Assembly: GCF_900108335.1 (NCBI RefSeq)
Contig: NZ_FNVT01000010.1
Coordinates: 345,018 to 409,017, forward strand
Direction: 5' to 3'
Length of the DNA stretch: 64,000 nucleotides
From: Nonomuraea solani
GTDB taxonomy: Bacteria > Actinomycetota > Actinomycetes > Streptosporangiales > Streptosporangiaceae
The notes under the pieces were generated by a model. It worked only from the letters and a program-made list of their open reading frames with translations, did not search any database and had not been told where the DNA came from. How positions within the stretch are numbered: the first letter of the stretch is position 1; every line of letters starts with the position of its first letter. Made by a program: the position numbers and the translations under genes. Positions 1 to 8,552 of the stretch are shown in pieces.

Positions 1-1
1 G

Positions 2-763
2 CACACCTGGACCCTGCCCGAGGACGTGCTGCGCTTCCGCTCCGCGATCGGCCACGTGGACGGCCGGCCCGCGCCGCAGTGGGGGCTCATGCGGTCCATG
101 GGGCCGGCCGGGCTGATCTGCGCGAACCCCGCCGACGTGGTGGCCTTCGCCAGGGCGCACCTGGAGGGCGGGCTGCTCGCCGACCCGGGGGCGATGTGGG
201 AGCCGCAGGTGGACATCCCGAACCCGTACACGCTGGGCGGGCAGTGGGGGCTCGGCTGGATCCTCGACGAATGGGACGGCCAGCGGGTCATCTCCCACGG
301 CGGCAACACGATCGGCCAGCACGCCATGCTCTGGGCCGTGCCCGGCACCGGCACCATCGTGTGCGCCGCCGCCAACGGCGGCCACTCGGGCGCCTTCACC
401 CGCGCCGTGGCCACGGAGCTGTTCACCGAGCTCGACGGCATCACCGTGCCGCCCACGCTCGGCCCGCCCGCCACGCCCGTCGAGGTGGACGCCGAGCGCT
501 ACGCGGGCGTCTACGAGCGGGCGGGCGCCCGGATCACGGTGTCGATGCGCGACGGGGAGCCCTGGCTGGGGTTCGAGCCCACGGGAGCCCTGGCGGCGCT
601 GCAGGAGGCGCAGGAGGCGACCAAGCTGGTCGCGGTCGACGAGACCACGTTCGTCACGAAGGAGCCCGAGGCGCCCGAGTGGATGTCCGTGGTGTTCTAC
701 GAGCTGGCCGACGGCACCCCGTACGTGCACGCGGGCGCCCGCGCCACCCCGAAGACCGGCTGA
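2..763 (+). CDS. serine hydrolase (beta-lactamase/DD-peptidase fold), 3' part
   Basis: C-terminal 253 residues of a gene that begins before the window; the frame is open from base 2. The visible part has the late half of a class C beta-lactamase-like serine hydrolase: a GLGW stretch followed by an SHGGNTIGQHA segment, which is the HxG motif (third catalytic motif) of this fold, and a C-terminal small beta domain of the kind that follows it in D-aminopeptidase and EstB-like proteins (VDAERYAGVYER). The Ser-x-x-Lys nucleophile lies outside the window. It stops 18 bases before the PucR-type regulator and is in the same direction as the peptide transporter genes, so a role in hydrolysing peptides, amides or esters before or after uptake is possible. 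The substrate cannot be told from sequence. Confidence 0.8.
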   Translation, partial: HTWTLPEDVLRFRSAIGHVDGRPAPQWGLMRSMGPAGLICANPADVVAFARAHLEGGLLADPGAMWEPQVDIPNPYTLGGQWGLGWILDEWDGQRVISHGGNTIGQHAMLWAVPGTGTIVCAAANGGHSGAFTRAVATELFTELDGITVPPTLGPPATPVEVDAERYAGVYERAGARITVSMRDGEPWLGFEPTGALAALQEAQEATKLVAVDETTFVTKEPEAPEWMSVVFYELADGTPYVHAGARATPKTG

Positions 764-781
764 GGTGGATCCCCGCACGCC

Positions 782-2386
782 GTGGACTATCGTGACGAGA
801 TGAGGAACCGCCCGCGCGCCAGTCTCGGGCGGATCCTCCACGATCTCGGCACGACCGTGCTCGACGTGGCGGCCTCCCCGGGCGACCTCGACGCCGAGGT
901 GACCGGCGTCCACATCCACGACCCCCTCGACGAGCCGATCGTCCCCGCGGGCGCGATCCTGCTCGCGGTGGGCGTGCACGGCGCCGGCGACATCTGCGCG
1001 CTGCTGGAGCGGGCGCCGCACGCCGCGGGCGTCGTGGTGAAGCTGCCGGTCGACGTGGACGAGCGCGTACGCGCGGCGGTGCTGGAGACCGGCGTCGCCG
1101 TGCTCGGCCTCACCAGGGCGGCCTCCTGGGCGCAGGTGGCGGCGCTGCTGCGCTCCCTGCTGGCCGAGGGCGACCTGGACGAGCCGGGGGAGGGGCCGCA
1201 CGGCGACCTGTTCTCCCTCGCCAACGCGGTCTGCGCGCTCCTGGACGCGCCCGTCACGATCGAGGACCGCTCCTCGCGGGTGCTCGCCTTCTCCGGGCGG
1301 CAGGACGAGGCCGACCAGGGCCGCGTCGAGACCGTGCTCGGCCGCCAGGTGCCCGGCCGCTACCTGCGCCAGCTCGACGAGCAGGGCGTGTTCAAGCGGC
1401 TCTACCAGGGCCACGAGCCCGTCTACATCCAGCTCGACGACGACACCCTCATCGACCGGGTGGCGGTCGCGGTGCGGGTCGGCGACGAGATCCTCGGGTC
1501 CATCTGGGCGGCCGTGCACGAGCCGCTCAGCCCGCAGCGCCAGCGCGCGCTCACCGACGCCGCCAAGATCGTGGCGCTGCAGCTCCTGCGCGAGCGGGCC
1601 GGGGCGGACACCCAGCGGCGGCTCCGCGCCGACCTGCTGTCCACCGTCCTCGCGGGCGGCGCCGACGCGGCCGAGGCCGCGGGCCGGCTCGGCATCGCGA
1701 CCGCCCGCCTCTGCGTGCTCGCCGCCCAGCTCGCAGGCCCGGCCGGTACGGACCCGGCGCGCGGCGAGAGCGACCGCCAGCGTTTCTGCGACGCCTTCGC
1801 CCTGCACGTCGGCGCCATCCACCCCAAGGCCGCGGCAGCGCTCATCGGCTCCGTCGCCTACGCGGTGCTGCCCCTGGCGCCCGGCGGCGACGAGGAGGCG
1901 CGGGCCGTCCGCGTGGCCGAGAGCTTCCTGGCCAGGGTCGGGCCCCGGCACGCCGCCAACATCGGCGTCGGCCGCCTCGCGCTCAGCCTCGCCCAGGTCG
2001 CCAGGTCCCGCGCCGACGCCGACCGGGCCCTGCGCGTGCTGCGCACCCGCGCCACCACCGGCCAGGCCGCCGGATACGCGGACGTGCACTTCGAGGCGCT
2101 GCTGCTCCAGGTCGCCGACGTGGCCGCCACCGAGGACCAGACACCCACCGGCCCCTACCGGCGGCTGCTCGACCACGATGCCGAGCACGGCACCGAGCTG
2201 ACCGCCACGCTGGGGGCCTACCTGGACGCGTTCGGCGACGTCAACACGGCCGCCGCCCGCGTGCACGTGCACGCCAACACCTTCCGCTACCGGCTCAAGC
2301 GCCTGGTCGAGATCAGCGGCCTCGACCTGGCGGACCCAGAAGCCCGGCTCACGGTGATGCTGCAGATGCGGATCTTCGGGCGATAG
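782..2386 (+). CDS. PucR-family transcriptional regulator
   Basis: 534-residue regulator. The N-terminal part (about residues 15-125) fits the PucR N-terminal domain, and the C-terminal 60 residues form the PucR-type helix-turn-helix (TLGAYLDAFGDVNTAAARVHVHANTFRYRLKRL), which is diagnostic of this family. The middle looks like a GGDEF-like/ligand-sensing region seen in CdaR/PucR proteins. PucR proteins typically control purine, amino-acid or peptide use. The gene lies directly upstream of a peptide ABC operon in the same direction and may be its activator. The GTG at 782 follows AGGTGG at 765-770 with long spacing; an in-frame ATG at 800 (528 residues) is an equally plausible start. Family assignment is firm, target genes are inferred. 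Confidence 0.88.
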   Translation: MDYRDEMRNRPRASLGRILHDLGTTVLDVAASPGDLDAEVTGVHIHDPLDEPIVPAGAILLAVGVHGAGDICALLERAPHAAGVVVKLPVDVDERVRAAVLETGVAVLGLTRAASWAQVAALLRSLLAEGDLDEPGEGPHGDLFSLANAVCALLDAPVTIEDRSSRVLAFSGRQDEADQGRVETVLGRQVPGRYLRQLDEQGVFKRLYQGHEPVYIQLDDDTLIDRVAVAVRVGDEILGSIWAAVHEPLSPQRQRALTDAAKIVALQLLRERAGADTQRRLRADLLSTVLAGGADAAEAAGRLGIATARLCVLAAQLAGPAGTDPARGESDRQRFCDAFALHVGAIHPKAAAALIGSVAYAVLPLAPGGDEEARAVRVAESFLARVGPRHAANIGVGRLALSLAQVARSRADADRALRVLRTRATTGQAAGYADVHFEALLLQVADVAATEDQTPTGPYRRLLDHDAEHGTELTATLGAYLDAFGDVNTAAARVHVHANTFRYRLKRLVEISGLDLADPEARLTVMLQMRIFGR

Positions 2387-2402
2387 CACGACGCGGCCCG
2401 GC

Positions 2403-2426
2403 TTTTTCGTGACCGGCCACGAAGAA
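2403..2426. terminator. short hairpin between regulator and transporter operon
   Basis: TTTTTCGTG at 2403-2411 can pair with CACGAAGAA at 2418-2426 around a six-base loop (one G-T pair). It sits 17 bases after the PucR stop and 57 bases before the binding-protein start. There is no T-tract after it on the plus strand, so it could be a weak terminator or part of a regulatory site for the downstream operon. Confidence 0.35.
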
Positions 2427-2482
2427 CGAGTCCCGGCGAGCGGCGAAGGTGGAGCTCACCCCCACGCTCGTCTGGAGTCCCC

Positions 2483-4051
2483 ATGAGAACACCACAAGCG
2501 GCGGCCCTCACCGCGCTCGCCCTGCTCGCGGCCGCCTGCGGGGGCGCGAGCGGCACCGGCCGGCCGGCCGGAGGCGGCGGGACGTTCACCTACGTGCTCC
2601 CGTCCGACCCCGGCGTGCTCGACCCCGCCGCGGCCGTGCTCAACGTCACCATCACCACGCTCTCCCTCGCCTACGACACCCTGGTCGGCGTCTCGAAGGA
2701 CGGCAAGATCGTCCCGGCCCTGGCGGAGAAGTGGGAGGTCGCGCCCGACAAGGTCACCTTCACCCTGCGCAAGGGCGCCACCTGCGCCGACGGGACCCCG
2801 GTCAAGCCCTCCGACGTGGCGGAGAGCGTCGGCCACATCGCCGACCCCGCCACCAAGTCGCCCATCTACGGCGTGCTGGTCCCCAGCGGGATGAAGGCCG
2901 AGGCCGACGAGGCGGCGGGCACGGTGACGCTGTCCATGCCGAAGCCGTTCAGCTTCATCCTGGAGAGTGCCCGGATGATCTTCGTCGTGTGCGGCAAGGG
3001 GCTGAAGGACCGCTCGCTGCTGGCCCGCGCCACCTCCGGCAGCGGGCCCTACAAGCTCACCGAGGCGGTGCCGGGCGACCACTACACGTTCAAGGTCCGC
3101 AGGGAGTACACCTGGGGCCAGGCCGGCGCCACCGCCAAGGACGTGCCGGAGACCGTGGTGATGAAGGTCGTGCCGAACGAGCAGACCGCCGCCAACCTGC
3201 TCGTCGCCGGCTCCGTCAACGGCGCCACGATCTACGGCCCCGACCGCGCGCGCCTGGAGGCCGTGCCCGGCATGGGCAAGCGGATCGAGCCGGTGTCCAA
3301 CGGCGAGTTCTTCTACCACCAGGGCGACGACCGGCCGGCGAGCGATCCCGCCGTGCGCAAGGCGCTCACGCAGGCCATCGACCTGAAGGAGCTGGCCGGC
3401 ATCGCCTCCGGCGGCACCGGCAAGCCCGTCACGGGCCTCGTCCTGCACCCGCGCCCCTGCCAGGGCGACTCCGTCACCGGGCACGTCCCTGCCCACGACC
3501 CGGCGGCCGCCGCGGCGGCGCTCGACGCGGCCGGCTGGCGGGCCGGGCCCGACGGCGTGCGGGTCAAGGACGGCAAGCGGCTGACCCTGCGCTACCTGTA
3601 CGCGACCACCCGGGGCGCCGGGACCCAGGCCGCCGCCGAATACCTGGCCGCCGCCTGGCGCAAGGCCGGGGCCGAGGTGAAGCTGAACGGCCAGATCGAC
3701 ACCAAGCTGTCGGAGTCGCTGAACACCACCCAGGACTGGGACGTCGTCTGGCTGCCCATCGGCGTCACCCTGCCCAGCCAGGTCACCGGCTTCCTGTCCG
3801 GCCCAGCCGCCCCCAAGGGCGCCAACTTCGCGCACCTGTCCAACGACCGGTACGAGTCGCTCGTCGCCGAGGCCGGCAAGGTCCCGGCCGCCGAGGGCTG
3901 CCCGCGGTGGCTGGAGGCCGAGTCGGCGCTGTTCGAGGCGGCGGACCTGGTGCCGGTGGTCGAGATCACGGTGCTGCAGGCGTCCAGGAACGCCACGTAC
4001 GAGCAGAACGCCGGCCTCTTCGTGCCCACCTCGATCCGGCTCACCTCGTGA
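2483..4051 (+). CDS. peptide ABC transporter substrate-binding lipoprotein (family 5)
   Basis: 522-residue extracellular solute-binding protein of the DppA/OppA class. It has a lipoprotein signal with a lipobox ending ALLAAAC near residue 20, followed by a Gly/Ser-rich tether. The mature part carries the family-5 pattern: TYVLPSDPGVLDPA near the start, LAEKWEV, FTLRKGATCADGTPVKPSDV, and a late 'IDLKELA' segment. The start ATG is preceded by GGAG with good spacing (CTGGAGTCCCC). It is the first gene of a four-gene operon with a permease, a permease-ATPase fusion and a second ATPase, all overlapping. It should capture a peptide or peptide-like ligand outside the membrane; the ligand itself is not predictable. 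Confidence 0.92.
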   Translation: MRTPQAAALTALALLAAACGGASGTGRPAGGGGTFTYVLPSDPGVLDPAAAVLNVTITTLSLAYDTLVGVSKDGKIVPALAEKWEVAPDKVTFTLRKGATCADGTPVKPSDVAESVGHIADPATKSPIYGVLVPSGMKAEADEAAGTVTLSMPKPFSFILESARMIFVVCGKGLKDRSLLARATSGSGPYKLTEAVPGDHYTFKVRREYTWGQAGATAKDVPETVVMKVVPNEQTAANLLVAGSVNGATIYGPDRARLEAVPGMGKRIEPVSNGEFFYHQGDDRPASDPAVRKALTQAIDLKELAGIASGGTGKPVTGLVLHPRPCQGDSVTGHVPAHDPAAAAAALDAAGWRAGPDGVRVKDGKRLTLRYLYATTRGAGTQAAAEYLAAAWRKAGAEVKLNGQIDTKLSESLNTTQDWDVVWLPIGVTLPSQVTGFLSGPAAPKGANFAHLSNDRYESLVAEAGKVPAAEGCPRWLEAESALFEAADLVPVVEITVLQASRNATYEQNAGLFVPTSIRLTS

Positions 4052-4980
4052 GGGGTGTACGGCGGCTCGTACGGTTCCTGGTGTCCCTGGCCGTGCTGAT
4101 GGTGGTGTCGTTCGCGATGATCCACCTCATCCCCGGCGACCCCGTGCGGGCCGCTCTGGGCCCCGCCGCGCCCGTGGAGCTGGTCGAGGCCCGCCGGGCG
4201 GCGCTCGGCCTGGACCGGCCGCTGCCGGAGCAGCTCGCCACGTACGCCACCAACATCATGTCCGGAAATTTCGGGACTTCGTTTTTGACGGGGGAGCCCG
4301 TCGGCGAGGTCATCCTGACCCGGCTGCCCAACACCCTCACCCTGGCCCTGCTCGCCACCGCCGTGGCCCTCCTGATCGCCGTCCCGCTCGGCATGTGGGC
4401 CGCCGTCCGCACCGAGAACGGCCGCAACCGCGGCACCGAGCTCACCTTCGCCGCCACGACCGGCACCGCCGTGGCCGTGCCCGAGTTCCTGTACGCCATC
4501 GCGCTCGTGGCCGTCCTCGCCATCGGCCTCGGCTGGTTCCCGCCCGCGGGCATGGCGGGGCCGGCCACGTACGTGCTGCCCGTCCTGGCCCTCGCCACCG
4601 GCCCGGCCGCCATGATCGCCCGCATCTCCCGCGTCGAGACGCTGCGCGAGCTGGGCAAGGATTACGTGCGGCTGGCCCGCGCCAAACGGCTGCCCGCCGC
4701 CCGGCTGCACCTGCGGCACGTGCTGCCCAACACGCTCACGGCCACGCTCACCGTCGGCGGCCTGCTGCTGAGCTCGCTCATCGCCGGCGGGGTGCTGGTC
4801 GAGTACGTGTTCGCCTGGCCGGGGCTCGGCCTGAAGATCGTCGAGTCGATCACCCAGAAGGACTATCCGGTGGCCCAGGGCGTGATCCTCGTCTACGGGG
4901 CGCTCGTGCTGGTGGTGAACCTGGCCGTCGACCTCGTGCTGGGCGCGCTCGACCCGACGTCCGCGATCAAGGAGTCCTGA
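4048..4980 (+). CDS. peptide ABC transporter permease (DppB-like)
   Basis: 310-residue inner-membrane permease. The start is taken as GTG 4048, which overlaps the binding-protein stop as GTGA and gives the usual N terminus RRLVRFLVSLAVLMVVSFAMIHLIPGDP, the first membrane segment and the IPGDPV motif of DppB/OppB proteins. The C-terminal half has the coupling loop that contacts the ATPase (ELGKDYVRLARAKRLPAARL) and the FAWPGLG and EY-x-FAWPG signatures. Length agrees with the family. It would form half of the membrane channel with the permease domain of the next gene; translational coupling on both sides supports equimolar synthesis. Confidence 0.93.
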   Translation: MRGVRRLVRFLVSLAVLMVVSFAMIHLIPGDPVRAALGPAAPVELVEARRAALGLDRPLPEQLATYATNIMSGNFGTSFLTGEPVGEVILTRLPNTLTLALLATAVALLIAVPLGMWAAVRTENGRNRGTELTFAATTGTAVAVPEFLYAIALVAVLAIGLGWFPPAGMAGPATYVLPVLALATGPAAMIARISRVETLRELGKDYVRLARAKRLPAARLHLRHVLPNTLTATLTVGGLLLSSLIAGGVLVEYVFAWPGLGLKIVESITQKDYPVAQGVILVYGALVLVVNLAVDLVLGALDPTSAIKES

Positions 4981-6791
4981 TGACCCGATGGGTGCGGAAC
5001 GGCCCGGGCCTGGCCGGAGCCGCGATCGTGGCGGCGATGGCGGTCCTGGCCGTCGTGGGCCCGCTCGTCTGGGGCGACGCCGCCGACCGCATCGACGCCG
5101 CCGCCATCCTCCAGGGCGCCTCCGCCGAGCACCCGCTCGGCACCGACAACCTGGGCCGCGACCTGCTGGCCAGGGTCCTGGTGGCCGGGCGCTACTCGCT
5201 CCTGCTGGCCCTCGCGGCCACCCTCATCGGCGCCGCCGCCGGCGTCGTGCTCGGCACGCTGCCCGCGGTGCTGCCCAGGCGCGCCGCCCGGCTCGTCACC
5301 GGCACGGTCAACGCCCTGGTGGCCTTCCCCGGGCTGCTGCTGGCCATGTTCACCGCGGTCGTCGCCGGGCTCGGCGCGCGCGGCGCGGTGCTCGGCATCG
5401 GGGCCGCCATCGCGCCCGGCTTCGCGCGGCTCACCCAGACGCTGGCCGCCACGGTCGCCGGGTCCGACTACGTCGCCGCCGCCCGCATGCTCGGCGTCTC
5501 CCGCCGCCGCGTCCTGACCAGGCACGTGCTGCCCAACATCGCCGAGCCGCTCATCCTCAACCTCACCCAGGCGCTCGGCGGCGCGCTGCTCGGCCTGGCC
5601 GGGATGTCGTTCCTGGGGCTCGGGGTGCAGCCGCCACAGTTCGACTGGGGACGGCTGCTGTTCGACGGGTTCCCGCGCATCTACGTCACGCCGGAGGTGG
5701 CGCTCGGCCCGGCCGCCGCCATCGCGCTCGCCGGGATCGGCTTCAACCTGCTGGGCGACGCCCTGGCCAGGGCCGCGGCGCGGACGTCCGTACCCGGAAA
5801 GAACTCCGGGACGCGGCCCGAGCCGGTCCCGGCGGGCGATCCCGACCCCGATGCGGTGCTGGAGGTGCGCGACCTGACCGTCACGTTCCCCGGCGGCGTC
5901 ACCCCGGTGCGGGAGCTGTCGCTGACCGTGGCGCCCGGCGAGATCGTCGGCCTGGTGGGGGAGTCGGGCAGCGGCAAGAGCCTGACCGCCGCCGCCATCG
6001 GCGGGCTCGTGCCCTATCCGGGCACGGTCACGTACGGCGCGCTCCGGCTGGGCGGCGCGGACGTCGCCACGCTGTCGGACAAGGAGCTCGGCACCGCGCT
6101 CGCCATGGTGTTCCAGGACCCCCTCGCCGCCCTCAACCCGGCCCTCAAGGTCGGCGGGCAGCTCGCCGAGGTGGCCGTCGTGCACCAGGGCGCGACCCGC
6201 GCCGAGGCCCGCCGCCGCGCCGTGGACCGGCTCGGCCACGTCCACCTGCCCGACCCCGCCAGGCGGGCCGCGCAGCACCCGCACGAGCTGTCCGGCGGCA
6301 TGCGGCAGCGCGCCGTCATCGCGATGGGCCTCATGGGCACGCCGCGCCTGATCGTCGCCGACGAGCCGACGACCGCGCTCGACGTGACCGTCCAGCGGCA
6401 GATCCTGCGGCTGCTGCGCGAGGTCGTGGAGGAGACGGGCGCGGCGACCCTGTTCATCTCGCACGACATCGCCGTCGTGGGGGAGCTGTGCGACCGGGTC
6501 GTCGTCATGTACGCCGGGCGCGTCGTCGAGGAGCTGCCCGCCGACCGGCTCGCCGGCGGGGCCGCGCACCCGTACACGAAGGCGCTGATCGCCTGCCTGC
6601 CCGACCTCGACACCGACCGCGCCCGGCCGCTGGCCGGCATCCCCGGGAGCCAGCCCGCCCCCGCGCGGGTCGGCCCCGGCTGCGCCTTCGCGCCCCGGTG
6701 CGCGCTGGCCACCGCCCGGTGCGCCGCCGAGCGCCCGCCACTCCTCGCCCACGGCCCCGGCCGCCGGGTCGCCTGCTGGGAGGTCACATGA
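4980..6791 (+). CDS. fused peptide ABC permease-ATPase (DppC-DppD type)
   Basis: 603 residues encoded by one uninterrupted frame; ATG 4980 shares its A with the preceding TGA. Residues 1 to about 265 are a DppC-type permease (HPLGTDNLGRDLLARVL; DYVAAARMLGVSRRRVL coupling loop; LSFLGLG-like GMSFLGLGVQPP). After a linker of about 25 residues (PGKNSGTRPEPVPAGDPDPD) an oligopeptide-transporter ATPase starts near residue 293: Walker A GESGSGKS at about 326, signature LSGGMRQR at about 436, Walker B VADEPT at about 459, and an H-loop in LFISHD. It ends with the Cys-containing tail of OppD/DppD (CAFAPRCALATARC). In most transporters these are two genes. No stop or frameshift separates them, so this looks like a real fusion that fixes one ATPase to one permease. 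Confidence 0.9.
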   Translation: MTRWVRNGPGLAGAAIVAAMAVLAVVGPLVWGDAADRIDAAAILQGASAEHPLGTDNLGRDLLARVLVAGRYSLLLALAATLIGAAAGVVLGTLPAVLPRRAARLVTGTVNALVAFPGLLLAMFTAVVAGLGARGAVLGIGAAIAPGFARLTQTLAATVAGSDYVAAARMLGVSRRRVLTRHVLPNIAEPLILNLTQALGGALLGLAGMSFLGLGVQPPQFDWGRLLFDGFPRIYVTPEVALGPAAAIALAGIGFNLLGDALARAAARTSVPGKNSGTRPEPVPAGDPDPDAVLEVRDLTVTFPGGVTPVRELSLTVAPGEIVGLVGESGSGKSLTAAAIGGLVPYPGTVTYGALRLGGADVATLSDKELGTALAMVFQDPLAALNPALKVGGQLAEVAVVHQGATRAEARRRAVDRLGHVHLPDPARRAAQHPHELSGGMRQRAVIAMGLMGTPRLIVADEPTTALDVTVQRQILRLLREVVEETGAATLFISHDIAVVGELCDRVVVMYAGRVVEELPADRLAGGAAHPYTKALIACLPDLDTDRARPLAGIPGSQPAPARVGPGCAFAPRCALATARCAAERPPLLAHGPGRRVACWEVT

Positions 6792-7462
6792 TCATCAAGA
6801 ACCTGAGCGTGCGCTTCGGCGCCTTCACCGCCGTGGACGACGTCACGCTGGAGATCCCCGACGGTCACGTCGTCGGGCTCGTCGGCGAGTCGGGGTCGGG
6901 CAAGTCATCGCTGGCCAGGGCGGTGTGCGGGCTCGTCCCCCACACCGGGACCGTCGAGGGTGCCCGCCGCGTGCAGATGGTGTTCCAGGACCCCTACGCC
7001 TCGCTGAACCCCCGCATGACCGTCGCCCGGACCATCGCGGAGGGCGCGGGCCCCGGCGCGGTGGAACGGCTGCTCGGCCTCGTCCGGCTGCCCGCCGAGC
7101 TGGCCGGCCGCTACCCGCGCGAGCTGTCGGGCGGGCAGCGCCAGCGCGTCGCGATCGCCCGCGCCCTCGGCGGCGACCCCGCGCTGCTGGTCGCCGACGA
7201 GATCACCAGCTCCCTCGATGTGTCCGTGCAGGGCGCGGTGCTCAACCTGGTCCGCGGGCTGCGCGACGAGCTGGGCCTGACGATGCTGTTCATCTCGCAC
7301 AACCTGGCCGTGGTCAGGTACGTCGCCGACATCGTGGCCGTCATGCACAAGGGCCGGATCGTCGAGGCGGGGCCCGCCGAGCAGGTCGTCGGCGAGCCCG
7401 CGCACGAGTACACCCGCGCGCTGCTGACGGCGGTGCCCCGGCTCGGAAGGGTCAGAGAGTGA
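6788..7462 (+). CDS. peptide ABC transporter ATPase (DppF-like, short form)
   Basis: 224-residue ATPase, last gene of the operon, started by ATG 6788 overlapping the previous stop (ATGA). Walker A GESGSGKSS, Q-loop MVFQDPYASLNPRMTV, signature ELSGGQRQRV and Walker B LLVADEITSSLDVSVQ are present. It lacks the Cys-rich C-terminal extension usual in OppF/DppF (about 300 residues), so it is a minimal nucleotide-binding domain. It should pair with the ATPase domain of the fused protein to give the heterodimer driving import. The last 11 bases overlap the racemase gene on the other strand, tail to tail. Confidence 0.92.
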   Translation: MIIKNLSVRFGAFTAVDDVTLEIPDGHVVGLVGESGSGKSSLARAVCGLVPHTGTVEGARRVQMVFQDPYASLNPRMTVARTIAEGAGPGAVERLLGLVRLPAELAGRYPRELSGGQRQRVAIARALGGDPALLVADEITSSLDVSVQGAVLNLVRGLRDELGLTMLFISHNLAVVRYVADIVAVMHKGRIVEAGPAEQVVGEPAHEYTRALLTAVPRLGRVRE

Positions 7463-8552
7463 TCCACTCCATCGAGGTCGTCACCTCGTCCAGCACGGAC
7501 GGGATCGGCTCCACCCCCAGCCCCGGCCCGACGGGCACCTCCAAGTGCCCGTCCACCAGCTCGAACGGCTCGGTGATGTCGGTCTCGTAGTAGCGGCGCG
7601 ACCCGGAGGTGTCGCCGGGCAGCGTGAAGCCCGGCAGGGCGGCCAGCGCCACGTTGGCCGCCCTGCCGATGCCGGTCTCCAGCATGCCGCCGCACCACAC
7701 CGCGATGCCGTTCGCCCGGCACAGGTCGTGGATGCGGCGCGCCTCCAGGTAGCCGCCGATCCGGCCCGGCTTGATGTTGACGATCGAGCACGAGCCCAGC
7801 GCGATCGCGGCGGCGGCGTGCTCGGCCGACTCGATCGACTCGTCCAGGCAGATCGGCGTCCGCAGCCGCTTCGCTAGCCGCGCGTGCTGGAGCAGGTCGT
7901 CGTTGGCCAGCGGCTGCTCGATCAGCAGCAGGTCGAACGCGTCCAGCCGGGCCAGCCGGGGCGCGTCGGAGAGGGAGTAGGCGGCGTTGGCGTCCACCTG
8001 GAGCAGCACGTCGTCGCCGAACCGCTCGCGCACGGCCGCCACCGGCTCGACGTCCCAGCCGGGCTCGATCTTCAGCTTGATGCGGACGTAGCCCTCGTCG
8101 AGATAGCCCGCCACGGCGTCCAGGAGCTCCGGCACCGAGTCCATGATCCCGACCGACACCCCGCACGGCACCCGATCCCTGGCCGCGCCCAGGAAACGCC
8201 CGAACGACTCGCCGGTCGCCCGCAGCCGCGCGTCCAGCACCGCCGTCTCCAGCGCCGCCTTGGCCATGCGGTGGCCCTTGATCGGCTCCAGCGCGCGGCC
8301 GACGTCGTGCACGCCGAGGTTCCTGGGCAGCGCGGGCAGCAGGAAACGGCGGATCACCTCGGCGGCGCCGTCGACGTACTCGGAGGAGTAGAGCGGCTCG
8401 GTCATCGCCACGCACTCGGCCCAGCCCTCGGCGTCCGGCGTCACGACCCTGACCAGCAGGACGTCGCGGGAGGTCTCGGTCCCGAACGAGGTACGGAACG
8501 GCGCCACCAGCGGCATCGCGATCCGCCGCAGCTCGACTCCAGTGATCTTCAC
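7452..8552 (-). CDS. enolase-superfamily N-acylamino-acid racemase / o-succinylbenzoate synthase
   Basis: 366 residues from GTG 8552. It belongs to the OSBS/NSAR family of the muconate-lactonizing subgroup: KxK base motif in RIKLKIEPG, metal ligands in QVDANAAY, LIEQPL and CLDESI, and the second lysine in NIKPGRIGG. Members make o-succinylbenzoate for menaquinone, racemise N-succinyl amino acids, or do both. Here no other men gene is near; instead it overlaps a COG3375-like GNAT gene by four bases and faces a peptide transporter. That pairing matches the published route in which a GNAT succinylates a D-amino acid and the racemase converts it to the L form (Geobacillus-type NSAR pathway). NSAR is therefore favoured over OSBS, by context. 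A deacylase gene completing the route is not visible beside it. Confidence 0.85.
   Translation of the reverse strand: MKITGVELRRIAMPLVAPFRTSFGTETSRDVLLVRVVTPDAEGWAECVAMTEPLYSSEYVDGAAEVIRRFLLPALPRNLGVHDVGRALEPIKGHRMAKAALETAVLDARLRATGESFGRFLGAARDRVPCGVSVGIMDSVPELLDAVAGYLDEGYVRIKLKIEPGWDVEPVAAVRERFGDDVLLQVDANAAYSLSDAPRLARLDAFDLLLIEQPLANDDLLQHARLAKRLRTPICLDESIESAEHAAAAIALGSCSIVNIKPGRIGGYLEARRIHDLCRANGIAVWCGGMLETGIGRAANVALAALPGFTLPGDTSGSRRYYETDITEPFELVDGHLEVPVGPGLGVEPIPSVLDEVTTSMEWITL

Noticed and set aside
7452..8552. Menaquinone gene menC
   Set aside because: The fold fits, but no other menaquinone gene is near and the overlapping GNAT gene favours the racemase function, so no gene symbol was given.
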